Positions 1 to 8,655 of a stretch of 64,000 nucleotides of DNA are shown here, piece after piece (the stretch's first letter is position 1; every line of letters starts with the position of its first letter). This DNA is from CALMKX01 sp036274895 (GTDB lineage Bacteria > Acidobacteriota > Thermoanaerobaculia > Multivoradales > SZUA-115). The notes under the pieces were generated by a model that was not told the origin of the DNA, did not search any database, and saw nothing but the letters and a program-made list of their open reading frames with translations. The stretch covers positions 62,001 to 126,000 of the forward strand of contig DASUEU010000089.1 in NCBI GenBank assembly GCA_036274895.1, written 5' to 3'. A program made the position numbers and the translations under genes.

Positions 1-3000
1 CGATCGGCCACGTCTGACTCGGTCTGAAAATCCCGGTTGCTCCCGCCCCGTCGGTCGTAGTCGTGTACCCACCAGTTCACGAGCGTACGGCCTGCGCGCG
101 TGAAGGCGGCGATCGCGTCCGGGTCCAGTGGCACGCGCCCAAGGATCACGAGGATATACTTAAGCGCAATTGCGCCGGAATGGCTAGAGAAGTCGACGCT
201 CACGTGCGCATCTTTGTGGGACGCCTCGTCATTCCAGAACCGAGCGCGAACGTCCGCGGAAGCCGCTGCCTTGATCTCACTCAGATCTCGGCGAACATCA
301 TGGGGTCGCCCCTCCTCGAAGTCGTGCGCCACAGCGATGATAGCGGCGTGGGCTGCAATCGCGCTGACGCAGCGCAGCGCGAGTCCGCGGTCGGCAGCCC
401 AGACGCCCTCGTCGATACTCGATGCTGCGTACCATCGAACCTCCTCGGTGGAATGAGTGAGGGCTGCAGCGAGAGCCCTCTTCACGCCGTCAATAAGAGC
501 CGTGTCGAGCTGTCTACCGAGAAGTAATGGAAGGACAGATGCGCAGGCGCGATCGGCCGCCATGGAGTCCTTCTGCAACCGCAGGATGTAATCTGTGTCG
601 TCGGCGTGCAGTAGCACTTCCGCGCAGGCCGTCTCGATGCACCAATCTCTCTGCTCCACAGTCATGTCGTCCCAGCGGTCGCGGATGCAGACGGCGGCAA
701 CTAGACCGGGCGCATGACGGCTGCCGTCCTCCGCGCCGACCTCGCGGTCCATCGCCTGCGCTTCGGCGAGCCTCTCCGCCCACTGCGAGGCGTCGTACTT
801 GCCGGTCGCTCGTCTGAAGGCATGAAGACCCCACATGAGCACGCCAAACCGCGCGCCCATCGTCTCGAGCCGCGAGTCACTCCTGTCGAGCATGGCCTTC
901 AAGTCGGCTGCGGGGGGCTTGGGGTCAAGCCGCACGTAGCGCAGCTGCGGCTCGCCGAGCTTCGCATCCCGGTTGGGTACTTCCGGGCCGGGCGAGTCGG
1001 ATACCGCATACTGGCGCAAATCCATGCGATGAATGGCCAAGCGCCACAAGAGGTCATCCTCGTCCTGCTCCTCCTTCGGTGGCAAGGCCGCGAGATGCAT
1101 CTCGAGGAGAGCGTGGACGCGCGGCGCGAACGGACCGAGCTGGAGGTTGGCGATCGCCGCTTCTAGATCCTGCGCTCGGTGCGGCAAGGCATTCGCCTCC
1201 TTGCGTTCAATTTCGTAGATCTGGTGGTCGGCGCGGAACGTCGGAAACATGCCGGCCATCCCGGACAGATCCCGCTCACCCACGAGACGGCTGCGATCCA
1301 GTATGATGTAGTCACGGATGCTGAGCAGGACGAGCAGTGCTTCGCCTGCATGGTGCGGATAGGCGGTGGCGACGCTTGCGACGACGGCAGCCAGAGAAGC
1401 ACTGTCGCTACGACGCAGGAGGTCGACGAGCAAGTCGTCCAAAAGCGTCGGCTCTTGCTGTCCGACATCGAGCAGCCAGCGCTCGAGCGCCATCAGCATC
1501 GACTTAAGAGGATCCGGCCCGACCGGCATGCCTCGATAAAGGCCCCAGAGATGGGCGTTGGTCCACTGCTTTCGCGTACCGCCATCGGCGAAAGTCAGTT
1601 CGACCTCCCAGGCGCTCTCGCGACGGCTGCGCACACGCGGATGCGCATGCCAGTCGGTGCGGTGGTTGAAGACTCTTATGTAGAGATCGAGAGCCTTCTC
1701 CGTATGGTGGCGCAGAAGGTGATGCCACGGGCCGCGCCACGCGCTCGGCGGGAATGAGCTGCGCCACAGTTCTCTCCTGACGCCGAAGGACAGCTCAATG
1801 TCGAATGAACTGTCGGCGTAATGTCGCTCGTCGCCGATACCCACCTGCGATCCGAGCAGGTAGTCCGCGCCGACAGAGATGACGAGGTCGGGCAGATCGC
1901 GCGCGGCGGCCATGCCTTCAATGCCCGCGAAAATCAGCCCGCGCAAGTCCTCAGCGACCACGCCGCGGCGCTCTCCTTCCTTCCCTTGGCCGCGAAGCGC
2001 CGCCTCGAACCTCATGGCGTCAGCCTTAGGGATCTTGGCGATGACCCTCAGAACGCGCTTGCGCGCCTCCTCGTGGTTGTAGCCGAGCAGGCCATCGAGG
2101 AGCCAGTGTGCGATACCGGCGACATCCTCGGCACCCTCGACTTCGGGCGTCCACTGGCTCACACCGCGCACCGCGTCCTCAACTAGCCCGAGCAGGAGCG
2201 CTCGCTCGTTGTCCGCGAAGGCCGCGAGGTTGCGGTGAACGAGGCGCAGCACGGCGGGCCAGGCCATTCCGTCGGGCTCGTTGAAAATCGATCCCTGAGG
2301 CGTCGGACCGGCGGCCCAATCGGGCGCCTTCACGCAAGCCACGCGCAAGAGATGAATAGCGCGTCTGAGAAGCGCGCGATTATTTGCCACCAACAGCGTT
2401 TCGTGCCGCGCGAGCAAGTCCGGCGCCGACGGCGCCTTGAGCAGCGACACGAGGGTGTCGTCGCGGAACTGCATGCTGATCTCGGTCTCGGAAACTGCCG
2501 CCTGCAACAGGCGGTTGGCGTTTGCAGGATCGCAGTCGACGAGCTCGAACACCCACTTGCGGTAAGAGCGACGCACGCCAGGGTGTGTTCCGATGGCGTC
2601 CGAGAGCGTCTTGAACGACGCATCGGCGAGATGTCGCTCCTCGAGCCATTGCAGGATGGCCCAGTCCTCGAGGACGTCGTGGGCCGGCGCCACTAGCAAC
2701 GGGTTGTCGTCGGGCGACGTGATCAGAGAGTCGCCGCGCAGCGACTCAACCACCGCCGGATCGAGCCCGGTCACAGGAACGTGGGGGGAAAGGGCCTGCG
2801 CGCGGCGCACGGCGATTGCCAGGAGAGCCTCTTCACGCAGCCGTCCCGTGGCGGGCGCGACGCGGTGGCCGCCGCGCACGATCTCGCGCCAGAAGAGAGC
2901 GCGAAATGCCCGCTCGGTCTGCGGGAGGGACTTCTCCGTCGGCCAAGGGATGTGGAGCGCCTTGTCGAGAACGAAGGGGTTGCGGAGGATGTTGCGCAAC

Positions 3001-4466
3001 GCCGGGCTCTTGAGCGGAATCGCGAGCGAGGGGAACGCCGCTTCGGCGTCTGCGAGTTCGGCATCCTCGAGCGGCGGCACGCGGATTACTGAGGGGTTGA
3101 TGCCGTGCGGCTGCAGGAAGCTTGCGCGCACCTGCTCGACAGAGTAGTCGCGGCATGTGAGCACAATGCGCAAGCCGCGATCGTCCGCCGCCAGCGTCAT
3201 GAGGTCCGTAAACGCGTCACGCGTCGTCTTCTCAAGCAGGCGCTCGACGCTCTCGATGAGCACCACCTTGCGGTCCTGCGCGCCAAGGATGGCGCGAAGC
3301 GTCGCCCAGTTCGCGGGCACCTGCGCGGCGGTCAGCGTTGCGTCGAAATGTGCCTGCACGAACTCCTCTACGCGAAAACCGAACCGGAAATGATTCAACG
3401 CGAGAACGTCGACAGCCTCCTTACCGGCGACCGACTTACCACTGCCGGCCGGCCCCGCGACGAGCACGACCTGCGCGCTCTCGAGCGCGTCGAGGATCTT
3501 CTGCACGAGCGCGGCGCGCGGCAAATGCAACTTGTCCCCGAGCGTCGAGCGGATTGCGCGCAGGACGGGTGCGGTGTGATCGGCAAGCGCGCGGAGCACA
3601 CGCCGCTCACTCGTTCCAATCACCCCGTGGCGCACCAGCGTGGCAGTGGGCAGGTCATCGCGGCGCAGGCTGCGGCTGCCCACCATCGCCGTGCTCGCTA
3701 TTCCGACTAGCTCGTGCCAAGAGGCAGCAGCGCTCGCAACGGGGTCCCCGCCCGTTACCGTGAGGGCCAGCATGCTCTTGATATGCGCTTCCGTTTGTCG
3801 CGTCGAGCTGTGGAGGTCGAGGCTCAGCACGTGCAGGGCACGCAGGAACGGCCAGATGTCGGGTCTCGTGACGGACTTGCCCGCGACGTGAGCGAGGATC
3901 TTCTGTAGCTCGCCGCAGTAGCGCACCGCCGTACCGGAGATGAAACCTCCCGCAGCGAGCCGCTGCTCGAACTCGGCGCCGTCACGCGCGGCGCGCGCGC
4001 AATCGAGAAGTCCGACGAAGTGTTCGAGAAGCGTATTCGTACCGCGCAGTGTCACGAGTGCGAGGCGATCGTGGTCCTTCGAGAAGTGCGGGGCGTTGAA
4101 GTCCCTCCAGAAGTCGGTGATGGCCTTCTCGCACTCCTTGTTCGCCTCGCTGACAGTAAAGCTCCGCTTCACCTGGCCGGCGAGGTTCCGCGGCTCGCCG
4201 CCGATCGTGCAGACCACCAGGAAATCGTCGGTGTGCCAGCCCAGCCGCTCGGTTTGGAACCTCACCTCGGCGACTGTTGTGCCGATTAGGATGGGCGGGA
4301 TCGCGCCGACCAGAAGTTGAGCCAGCCAGTAGGCGCCGACGTGTTGCTCGAAGGCCGTTCCGGCACCGCCCGTCGAGGTCGGGGTGGACACCCGCGCGGT
4401 CGTCGCGTCGGCCGCTGGCGTGAGGCCGGCCAGGGCCGTCTCGGCGTCAGTGCTCTTGACCTTCAT
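1..4466 (-). CDS. Large nuclease-like + STAND/NACHT-type ATPase, C-terminus off the left edge
   Basis: One uninterrupted frame of about 1488 codons starts at the ATG at 4466 and is still open at base 1, so the 3' end is missing. Residues ~30-125 start with a TGGAGTAFE motif and contain TDD (79-81) and QVK (98-100), spaced like the D...(D/E/Q)xK metal centre of PD-(D/E)XK nucleases such as Mrr or Cap4/DUF4297 domains. A clear P-loop GPAGSGKS is at 338-345, a Walker-B-like VVLIES at 401-406 (E in place of the usual D) and TCRD at 437-440 as sensor-1-like motif, all typical of STAND/NACHT ATPases. The remaining ~1000 residues are helical and have no domain I can name. The architecture (N-terminal nuclease, central STAND, long sensor) is that of Avs-type antiphage proteins. 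That role is inference. It sits in a degraded defence island with AbiE remnants. Confidence 0.8.
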   Translation of the reverse strand, partial: MKVKSTDAETALAGLTPAADATTARVSTPTSTGGAGTAFEQHVGAYWLAQLLVGAIPPILIGTTVAEVRFQTERLGWHTDDFLVVCTIGGEPRNLAGQVKRSFTVSEANKECEKAITDFWRDFNAPHFSKDHDRLALVTLRGTNTLLEHFVGLLDCARAARDGAEFEQRLAAGGFISGTAVRYCGELQKILAHVAGKSVTRPDIWPFLRALHVLSLDLHSSTRQTEAHIKSMLALTVTGGDPVASAAASWHELVGIASTAMVGSRSLRRDDLPTATLVRHGVIGTSERRVLRALADHTAPVLRAIRSTLGDKLHLPRAALVQKILDALESAQVVLVAGPAGSGKSVAGKEAVDVLALNHFRFGFRVEEFVQAHFDATLTAAQVPANWATLRAILGAQDRKVVLIESVERLLEKTTRDAFTDLMTLAADDRGLRIVLTCRDYSVEQVRASFLQPHGINPSVIRVPPLEDAELADAEAAFPSLAIPLKSPALRNILRNPFVLDKALHIPWPTEKSLPQTERAFRALFWREIVRGGHRVAPATGRLREEALLAIAVRRAQALSPHVPVTGLDPAVVESLRGDSLITSPDDNPLLVAPAHDVLEDWAILQWLEERHLADASFKTLSDAIGTHPGVRRSYRKWVFELVDCDPANANRLLQAAVSETEISMQFRDDTLVSLLKAPSAPDLLARHETLLVANNRALLRRAIHLLRVACVKAPDWAAGPTPQGSIFNEPDGMAWPAVLRLVHRNLAAFADNERALLLGLVEDAVRGVSQWTPEVEGAEDVAGIAHWLLDGLLGYNHEEARKRVLRVIAKIPKADAMRFEAALRGQGKEGERRGVVAEDLRGLIFAGIEGMAAARDLPDLVISVGADYLLGSQVGIGDERHYADSSFDIELSFGVRRELWRSSFPPSAWRGPWHHLLRHHTEKALDLYIRVFNHRTDWHAHPRVRSRRESAWEVELTFADGGTRKQWTNAHLWGLYRGMPVGPDPLKSMLMALERWLLDVGQQEPTLLDDLLVDLLRRSDSASLAAVVASVATAYPHHAGEALLVLLSIRDYIILDRSRLVGERDLSGMAGMFPTFRADHQIYEIERKEANALPHRAQDLEAAIANLQLGPFAPRVHALLEMHLAALPPKEEQDEDDLLWRLAIHRMDLRQYAVSDSPGPEVPNRDAKLGEPQLRYVRLDPKPPAADLKAMLDRSDSRLETMGARFGVLMWGLHAFRRATGKYDASQWAERLAEAQAMDREVGAEDGSRHAPGLVAAVCIRDRWDDMTVEQRDWCIETACAEVLLHADDTDYILRLQKDSMAADRACASVLPLLLGRQLDTALIDGVKRALAAALTHSTEEVRWYAASSIDEGVWAADRGLALRCVSAIAAHAAIIAVAHDFEEGRPHDVRRDLSEIKAAASADVRARFWNDEASHKDAHVSVDFSSHSGAIALKYILVILGRVPLDPDAIAAFTRAGRTLVNWWVHDYDRRGGSNRDFQTESDVAD

Positions 4467-4985
4467 GCTTCGAGTGCCCTGATGTGCGTAAGCACAGTCA
4501 GCATATCGCACGCTGTCTGAGTGTGGGCCACCGCGAGGGCCCGAGCAGATCGCGCGCAGGAGGCGCGTGCTTCGGGCTGTTGACCTTCGGGCAATCGACT
4601 CACATGCTCTTGTCGGGCAGCGCTCTCACTCCGTTCGCATCGTAGTGGAGTGCCTGGCCGAGGCGCTCGAGGCGCCGGGGGTGGGAAACGCGGACTCTCT
4701 CCTATCACCGCGACAGCCGAAGGACGGCCTCCAACAAACTCCGGCAAGTGCTCGCCGGCCAGCATCGGCCTCGCCGCCACAAAGTCGGCCGGAGTGCCTT
4801 CGAAGACAATACGTCTACCGTCGTGGCCCGCGCCCGGCCCGAGGCCGAGGACTCCCCGGATCGCCCTGACGCGGACACCGTTCACGTCGCGGGGCTCCTG
4901 TCCATCCGTGGCTCGCGGTGCCCGAGTGCCCACGTGGCGGTGGCGAGGTGATCAGGTGTCCTCCGGTCCGATCTGCGGGGCTTCA
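4467..4985. other. Gene-debris zone between the STAND gene and AbiEi
   Basis: No intact gene is credible here. The stretch holds the UvrA-like tail fragment (about 4725-4850) and, at its right end, borders the AbiEii remnant. The remaining sequence (4467-4724 and 4851-4985) shows no recognisable coding or RNA signal in any frame that I could identify. I read it as an insertion/deletion scar inside the island. Confidence 0.5.
4725..4850 (-). pseudogene. UvrA-like C-terminal remnant
   Basis: Translating the minus strand gives LGPGAGHDG, then RIVFEGTPADFVAAR and GEHLPEFVG. This series matches the extreme C-terminus of UvrA, especially the short UvrA2-type proteins (DLGPGAGHDGG, then VFEGTP, then LTGEHL). 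Nothing upstream encodes the expected EHN/EHH signature or the ATPase body, and there is no start codon context, so only about 40 codons of a former gene survive. Assignment rests on recalled family sequence. Confidence 0.55.
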
Positions 4986-5015
4986 TCACTCGGCAATGAA
5001 GTCGGCCGGGATCAC
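4986..5015 (-). pseudogene. abiEii toxin 5' remnant (9 codons then stop)
   Basis: A GTG at 5015-5013 overlaps the TGA of the AbiEi gene. It reads M-I-P-A-D-F-I-A-E and then TGA at 4988-4986. AbiEii nucleotidyltransferase toxins commonly begin MIPxxxIxEW; here the expected Trp codon position is a stop. What follows has no AbiEii similarity in any frame. The overlap of antitoxin stop and toxin start is the normal AbiE arrangement, so this looks like the scar of a lost toxin. Confidence 0.6.
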
Positions 5016-5815
5016 AGGTCAGGCTCCACCTTGGCATTGCTGCACAGCTTCCAGCGCTCGTCTCGAAGCACCCCGGGGCGGTCCTCTCCCGGGATCAGGG
5101 TGGTCGTTCCTGTGGCGTGCTGGGCGACGAAGCTCGCCAGCGGCTCGGTTCGCGAGGACTCTCCGACCCGATCGAGCAGATAGCCGAGCCGCTGGGCCCA
5201 CGGAATCGGCGACAGCAGACCGAGCTCGGCGAGGCGTTCCGGATCGAGCTTCTCGGCCAGCTCCGCCAGGACGGTGGCCACGTTGTCGAGCCCCCCGCAG
5301 TGCTCCGGGTAGCCGACCAGGTCGAACGCCGTCGCTTCGGGGGAGGAGATCTGGAGCAAGCCCCGTGGAGTGTTGACCTTCCCGGTCGGGATCAGGGCCG
5401 CGTTGCGCCGTGCCACGAACTCGACCTCCACCCGTCCGCAGCGGATCGGTGGTCGGTTCTTCGGCACCATGACCTGGAATTGTTGCGGCTGCTGATGCGC
5501 AGCCCCATGGTAGCGGGCCGCCGTCAGGAGCCCGGCGTAGTAGGGCACCGCGAGCCGGTCCATCAGCTGAGGGACGAACTGCTCAGGCGGCAGGCAGCCG
5601 AGCGACCGATACTCGGCCGGAACGTAGAGATGGATGCCACGGTAGGGGGTGGCGATCTCGCCCTTGGCCTTCAGGCGACGGAGAGCCGCCCTCGCTGCGG
5701 TGACCGAGCCACCCAGCTCACGAGCGACGTCCTCGGTCGAGAAGTGGTACCTGCCTCGCGACGCCCATGCGTCGAGAAGGCGCGAAGCGGTGCGACGAGC
5801 AGCGCCGGAAATCAC
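5012..5815 (-). CDS. AbiEi-type type IV antitoxin (orphan)
   Basis: 267 residues, a normal length for AbiEi antitoxins. Residues ~18-65 form a winged helix-turn-helix (FSTEDVARELGGSVTAAR, then LRRLKAKGEI) and the remainder matches the AbiEi C-terminal domain, with the segments LAVPYYAGLLTAARYHGAA, QVMVPKNRP and SSPEATAFDLV. In the family this protein represses its own operon and neutralises the AbiEii nucleotidyltransferase toxin, which modifies tRNA or other targets. Here the toxin is reduced to nine codons, so the protein is an orphan that could still act as a DNA-binding regulator or as an anti-toxin against AbiE copies elsewhere. It lies immediately inside the island, 118 bp from the 3' end of tRNA-Glu. 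Confidence 0.88.
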   Translation of the reverse strand: MISGAARRTASRLLDAWASRGRYHFSTEDVARELGGSVTAARAALRRLKAKGEIATPYRGIHLYVPAEYRSLGCLPPEQFVPQLMDRLAVPYYAGLLTAARYHGAAHQQPQQFQVMVPKNRPPIRCGRVEVEFVARRNAALIPTGKVNTPRGLLQISSPEATAFDLVGYPEHCGGLDNVATVLAELAEKLDPERLAELGLLSPIPWAQRLGYLLDRVGESSRTEPLASFVAQHATGTTTLIPGEDRPGVLRDERWKLCSNAKVEPDL

Positions 5816-5933
5816 TCGACGAAAGTAACGAAAAGCGCTGCGTTTGTCGAGCGATTCCCGCAGCGGGCCGCCGCCGAGCCGGTTGGCCGCTGTGAGGTTG
5901 CGGTAGGTCTACAGAGCGAAGAGAGAGGAGTCT

Positions 5934-6009
5934 TGGTAGCGCATACGGGATTCGAACCCGTGTTACCGCCGTGAGAGGGCGGCGTCCTGGACCCCTAGAC
6001 GAATGCGCC
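5934..6009 (-). tRNA. tRNA-Glu (anticodon CUC)
   Basis: On the minus strand a 76-nt cloverleaf can be folded: acceptor GGCGCAT/ATGCGCT (one G-U pair), a D arm, anticodon stem CCGCC/GGCGG with loop CTCTCAC giving anticodon CUC, and T arm with GGTTCGAATCC. Discriminator A and an encoded CCA follow. The 3' end points to the accessory genes at 1-5.8 kb, which fits tRNA-associated integration, although I did not see a duplicated 3' tRNA segment inside the window. Confidence 0.95.
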
Positions 6010-6118
6010 AGATGCGGAGGGAAATCCGCGGGCCGCAGAGGGTAGCAGATCTGAGGGAGCCGGATCAACCCCGGGGCGGGGTCGTCCAGCCGGGCTTGGG
6101 CTGGCCCGTGGGGCGAGC

Positions 6119-6511
6119 TCAGCCTTCGCGGAAGAGGATCTTCACCCCGTCCGGGTCGTGGGTGTCGAAGAGCAGCACCCCGTCCGCGCCACGGCGCAGG
6201 CCGCCGGGGATATTGCGCTCGCGGAACTGGATCTCCTCGAAGGTCTTCTGGGCCGAGGGCACCAGGAAGGCGAGCACCAGTTTCTGCTGGGGGCCGTGGT
6301 ACTCGTAGATCTCATCGCGCAGGTCACCCAGGTCCCGACCCGGGCGCCCGAGCACCTCGATCACCGCCGGGCCCGCCTGGAAGGTCGCGCCCCGCTCCTC
6401 CTCGCTCTCCCAGGACGACATCCGGGGCAGGCCGAGGGCCTCGCCGTAGAAACGGGTTGTGGCATCGAAGCTCTTCGCCCGAAGCACGAACCGGGCTTGC
6501 TGGATCTCCAT
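6119..6511 (-). CDS. VOC-superfamily (glyoxalase/bleomycin-resistance fold) protein
   Basis: 130 residues. The start at 6511 is chosen because a GGAGGAG Shine-Dalgarno lies six bases upstream; longer upstream extensions would run through the divergent amidase gene. The sequence shows a single VOC module: an N-terminal beta-strand (RFVLRAKSF), the family-typical ATTRFYGEALGLP segment at about 17-29, and a C-terminal HDPDGVKILF at ~118-127. VOC proteins are dimeric metal enzymes or binding proteins (dioxygenases, lyases, antibiotic sequestration). The substrate cannot be told from sequence. Divergent from the amidase operon, with a 63-bp gap. Confidence 0.85.
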   Translation of the reverse strand: MEIQQARFVLRAKSFDATTRFYGEALGLPRMSSWESEEERGATFQAGPAVIEVLGRPGRDLGDLRDEIYEYHGPQQKLVLAFLVPSAQKTFEEIQFRERNIPGGLRRGADGVLLFDTHDPDGVKILFREG

Positions 6512-6574
6512 GCTGATCTCCTCCGAGGCCGAGAGCATATCGAGAAGCCAGGTCGGGTGGTATCCTCGCGCGGC

Positions 6575-8101
6575 GTGAACAAGGCGGCCGCTCTCTGCCT
6601 CTCCCTCCTCGGTGTCGCGCTCGCCTTCCGCCTCGCCGCCGTCGAGAAGGCGCCGCCTCCCCTGCCGGTCCTCCACAGCGGCTCGGCCCAGGTGACCGTG
6701 GACGGGCGAGACGGCGAAATCCTCTACGCCATCACCGAGAAAGGCCCCCTCTTCGGGCTGACGCCGCTCACCGTGCTGCTCGGCGGCGAGGTCGCCTCGG
6801 ACCCGGCCGGCCGGGCCTTCACCCTCACGGTAGGGGAGACCGAGCTGGTCTTCGGCCCCGAGAGCGAGTCCGTGGTGATCTCCGGCGCACCCCCGGAAGA
6901 GGCCGTGCTGGCCCTCTCGCAGCGCCCCCAGGCGGCCAGCTTCGGGCTGCTGGTGCCCCTCGACCTGCTCGAGATCTCCTACGGCCGCGTCTCCGGCCTG
7001 GCCTTCCGCTGGGACCCCGACGAGCGCCGCCTGGCGGTGAGCCGGCCACCGGCCAACGAGGTGGCGGTGGCGGCCGAGGTGGTCCACCTCTCGGGCGCCA
7101 CCACCGTGGTCCTGACCTTCCGGGACCAGCCGGCGCGCTACCGCGTGGTGGCCGGCGAAGGCTGGATGGACGTCCAGGTGCCGGGTGGCTCCTTCCGCCT
7201 CACGGGAGGTGAGGCCGCCGCGAGCGACCCTCTGGCCCGCGGCATCGAGGCGGAGCCGGGCCGCCTGCGCCTGCGGCTGGCTCCCGAGGTCCGGGCCAGT
7301 CACTACACCCTCGACGAGCCCTTCCGCATCGTCTTCGACCTCGCCGCCACCGGCGAGGGTGCCACCAGCCTCGGGGCCCAGCGCGGCGCCGGCGGGCTGA
7401 CCACGATCGTCATCGACCCCGGCCACGGCGGCACCGAGACCGGTGCCATCGGCAAGGGTGGTGCGGTCGAGAAGGAGCTGGCTCTCGCCCTCGCGCTGGC
7501 CCTGGAGCGTCGGCTCGAGGCCGAGCTGCCGGGCGTGCGGGTGGTGCTGACGCGCACGGAAGATCTGCTGCTGCCGCTGGCCGAGCGTGCGGCCATCGCC
7601 AACCAGAACAAGGCCGACCTGTTCATCTCGATCCACCTCAACTCCTCCGCGGGCGGTCGGCCTACCGGCGCCGAGACTTACTTCCTCTCCCTCCAGGCCA
7701 GCGACCGGCTGGCCGCCGCGGCCGCCGAGCGGGAGAACCCCCCCGGCGGCGGCACCGACGGCGCCGACAGCGAGGAGTCGGCCCTGGCCCTGATCCTCTG
7801 GGAGCTGGCGCAGGCGGAGCACCTGGCGGAGAGCCAGCGCTTCGCCGGCTTGGTCCAGGCCGAGCTCAACCAGGCCCTGGGCTTGAAGGACCGGGGCGTC
7901 AAGCAGGCCCCCTTCTCGGTGCTGATGGGGGCGGCGATGCCGGCGGTGCTGGTCGAGCTCGGCTTCCTGTCCAACCCGGAGGAAGAGGCCCGGCTCAAGG
8001 AAGAGCCCTACCGGGAGCAGCTGGTGACGGCGGTGGCGCGGGCCGTGGCCCGCTACCAGGCCACCAGGGAGCCGGCACCCCTGGCCGAGGCCCGGCCGTG
8101 A
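6575..8101 (+). CDS. N-acetylmuramoyl-L-alanine amidase (Amidase_3, AmiC-like)
   Basis: 508 residues from GTG 6575; the first codons encode a hydrophobic export signal (AAALCLSLLGVALAF). The N-terminal ~260 residues look like AMIN-type beta domains that bind peptidoglycan or secretin-like surfaces. The C-terminal ~230 residues are the zinc amidase: VIDPGHGG (first Zn His), AVEKELALAL (Zn Glu), SIHLNSSA (second Zn His) and VELGFLSNPEEE with the catalytic Glu. It cleaves the amide bond between MurNAc and the stem peptide in the periplasm, usually for daughter-cell separation. It heads a tightly overlapping operon with a GerM-domain protein and murI (4-bp overlaps), a cell-wall grouping. Confidence 0.93.
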   Translation: MNKAAALCLSLLGVALAFRLAAVEKAPPPLPVLHSGSAQVTVDGRDGEILYAITEKGPLFGLTPLTVLLGGEVASDPAGRAFTLTVGETELVFGPESESVVISGAPPEEAVLALSQRPQAASFGLLVPLDLLEISYGRVSGLAFRWDPDERRLAVSRPPANEVAVAAEVVHLSGATTVVLTFRDQPARYRVVAGEGWMDVQVPGGSFRLTGGEAAASDPLARGIEAEPGRLRLRLAPEVRASHYTLDEPFRIVFDLAATGEGATSLGAQRGAGGLTTIVIDPGHGGTETGAIGKGGAVEKELALALALALERRLEAELPGVRVVLTRTEDLLLPLAERAAIANQNKADLFISIHLNSSAGGRPTGAETYFLSLQASDRLAAAAAERENPPGGGTDGADSEESALALILWELAQAEHLAESQRFAGLVQAELNQALGLKDRGVKQAPFSVLMGAAMPAVLVELGFLSNPEEEARLKEEPYREQLVTAVARAVARYQATREPAPLAEARP

Positions 8102-8655
8102 GGCGGGCGCTCGCCGGGGCCTGCGCCCTCGCTTTCGCCGCGGTCCTCGCCGCCGGCCTCGCCTGCGGCCGGCGGGAACGCGAACGCCCGGTGCCGGTGG
8201 CCGCGGCGGCCGAGACGCCCCGGGTGCGGCTGTCGGTCGAGCTGTACTTCCCCGGCGAGCGTACCTTTCTCGAGCGGGAGCGCCGGGAGATCGAGACCAC
8301 GGCCCTGCCGGAGGATCAGATCGCCGCCGTGGTCGGCGCGCTGCTCGCCGGACCGGACGACTCGGGCCTGGCGGCGGTTTTCGAGCAGCCGGTCGAGGTG
8401 GGCCCCTGCTACCTGTCGCCCGACGGCGTGGCTTACGTCGATCTGCGCTCGGCCGACGGCGCGCCCCTGCCGGGCCTCGGCTCGACCCAGGAGATCCAGA
8501 CCGTCTACAGCCTGGTCAACTCCGTGGCCTTGAACGTCAACGACGTCCGGCGGGTGGTCCTGCTGTGGAACGGCACCCAGCCGGCGACCTTCGGCGGCCA
8601 CCTCGACACCAGCCTGCCGCTCGCGCCCCTGCGCGGCCTGGCCCCCCGCGGATGA
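8098..8655 (+). CDS. GerM-domain (GerMN) exported protein
   Basis: 185 residues, GTG start overlapping the amidase stop by 4 bp. The N-terminus is a signal peptide ending near AAGLAC; the Cys at about 23 suggests a lipoprotein, but the lipobox is not canonical. Residues ~45-175 match the GerMN domain: a beta strand with VRLSVELYFPG, the helix EDQIAAVVGALLAGP, and TVYSLVNSVALN followed by VVLLWNG. GerM domains occur in envelope proteins linked to peptidoglycan synthesis or hydrolysis and are often encoded next to amidase and murI, as here. Enzymatic activity is not known for the family. Confidence 0.85.
   Translation: MRRALAGACALAFAAVLAAGLACGRRERERPVPVAAAAETPRVRLSVELYFPGERTFLERERREIETTALPEDQIAAVVGALLAGPDDSGLAAVFEQPVEVGPCYLSPDGVAYVDLRSADGAPLPGLGSTQEIQTVYSLVNSVALNVNDVRRVVLLWNGTQPATFGGHLDTSLPLAPLRGLAPRG

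Noticed and set aside
5934..6009. Possible att duplication of the tRNA-Glu 3' end to the left
   Set aside because: I looked for the sequence TGGTAGCGCATACGGGATTC in 1-5900 and did not see a second copy.
6119..7822. Very long minus-strand frame through the amidase gene
   Set aside because: Only its last 130 codons (VOC protein) carry family motifs and a Shine-Dalgarno. The rest is antisense to the amidase, whose zinc motifs are all in the plus frame.
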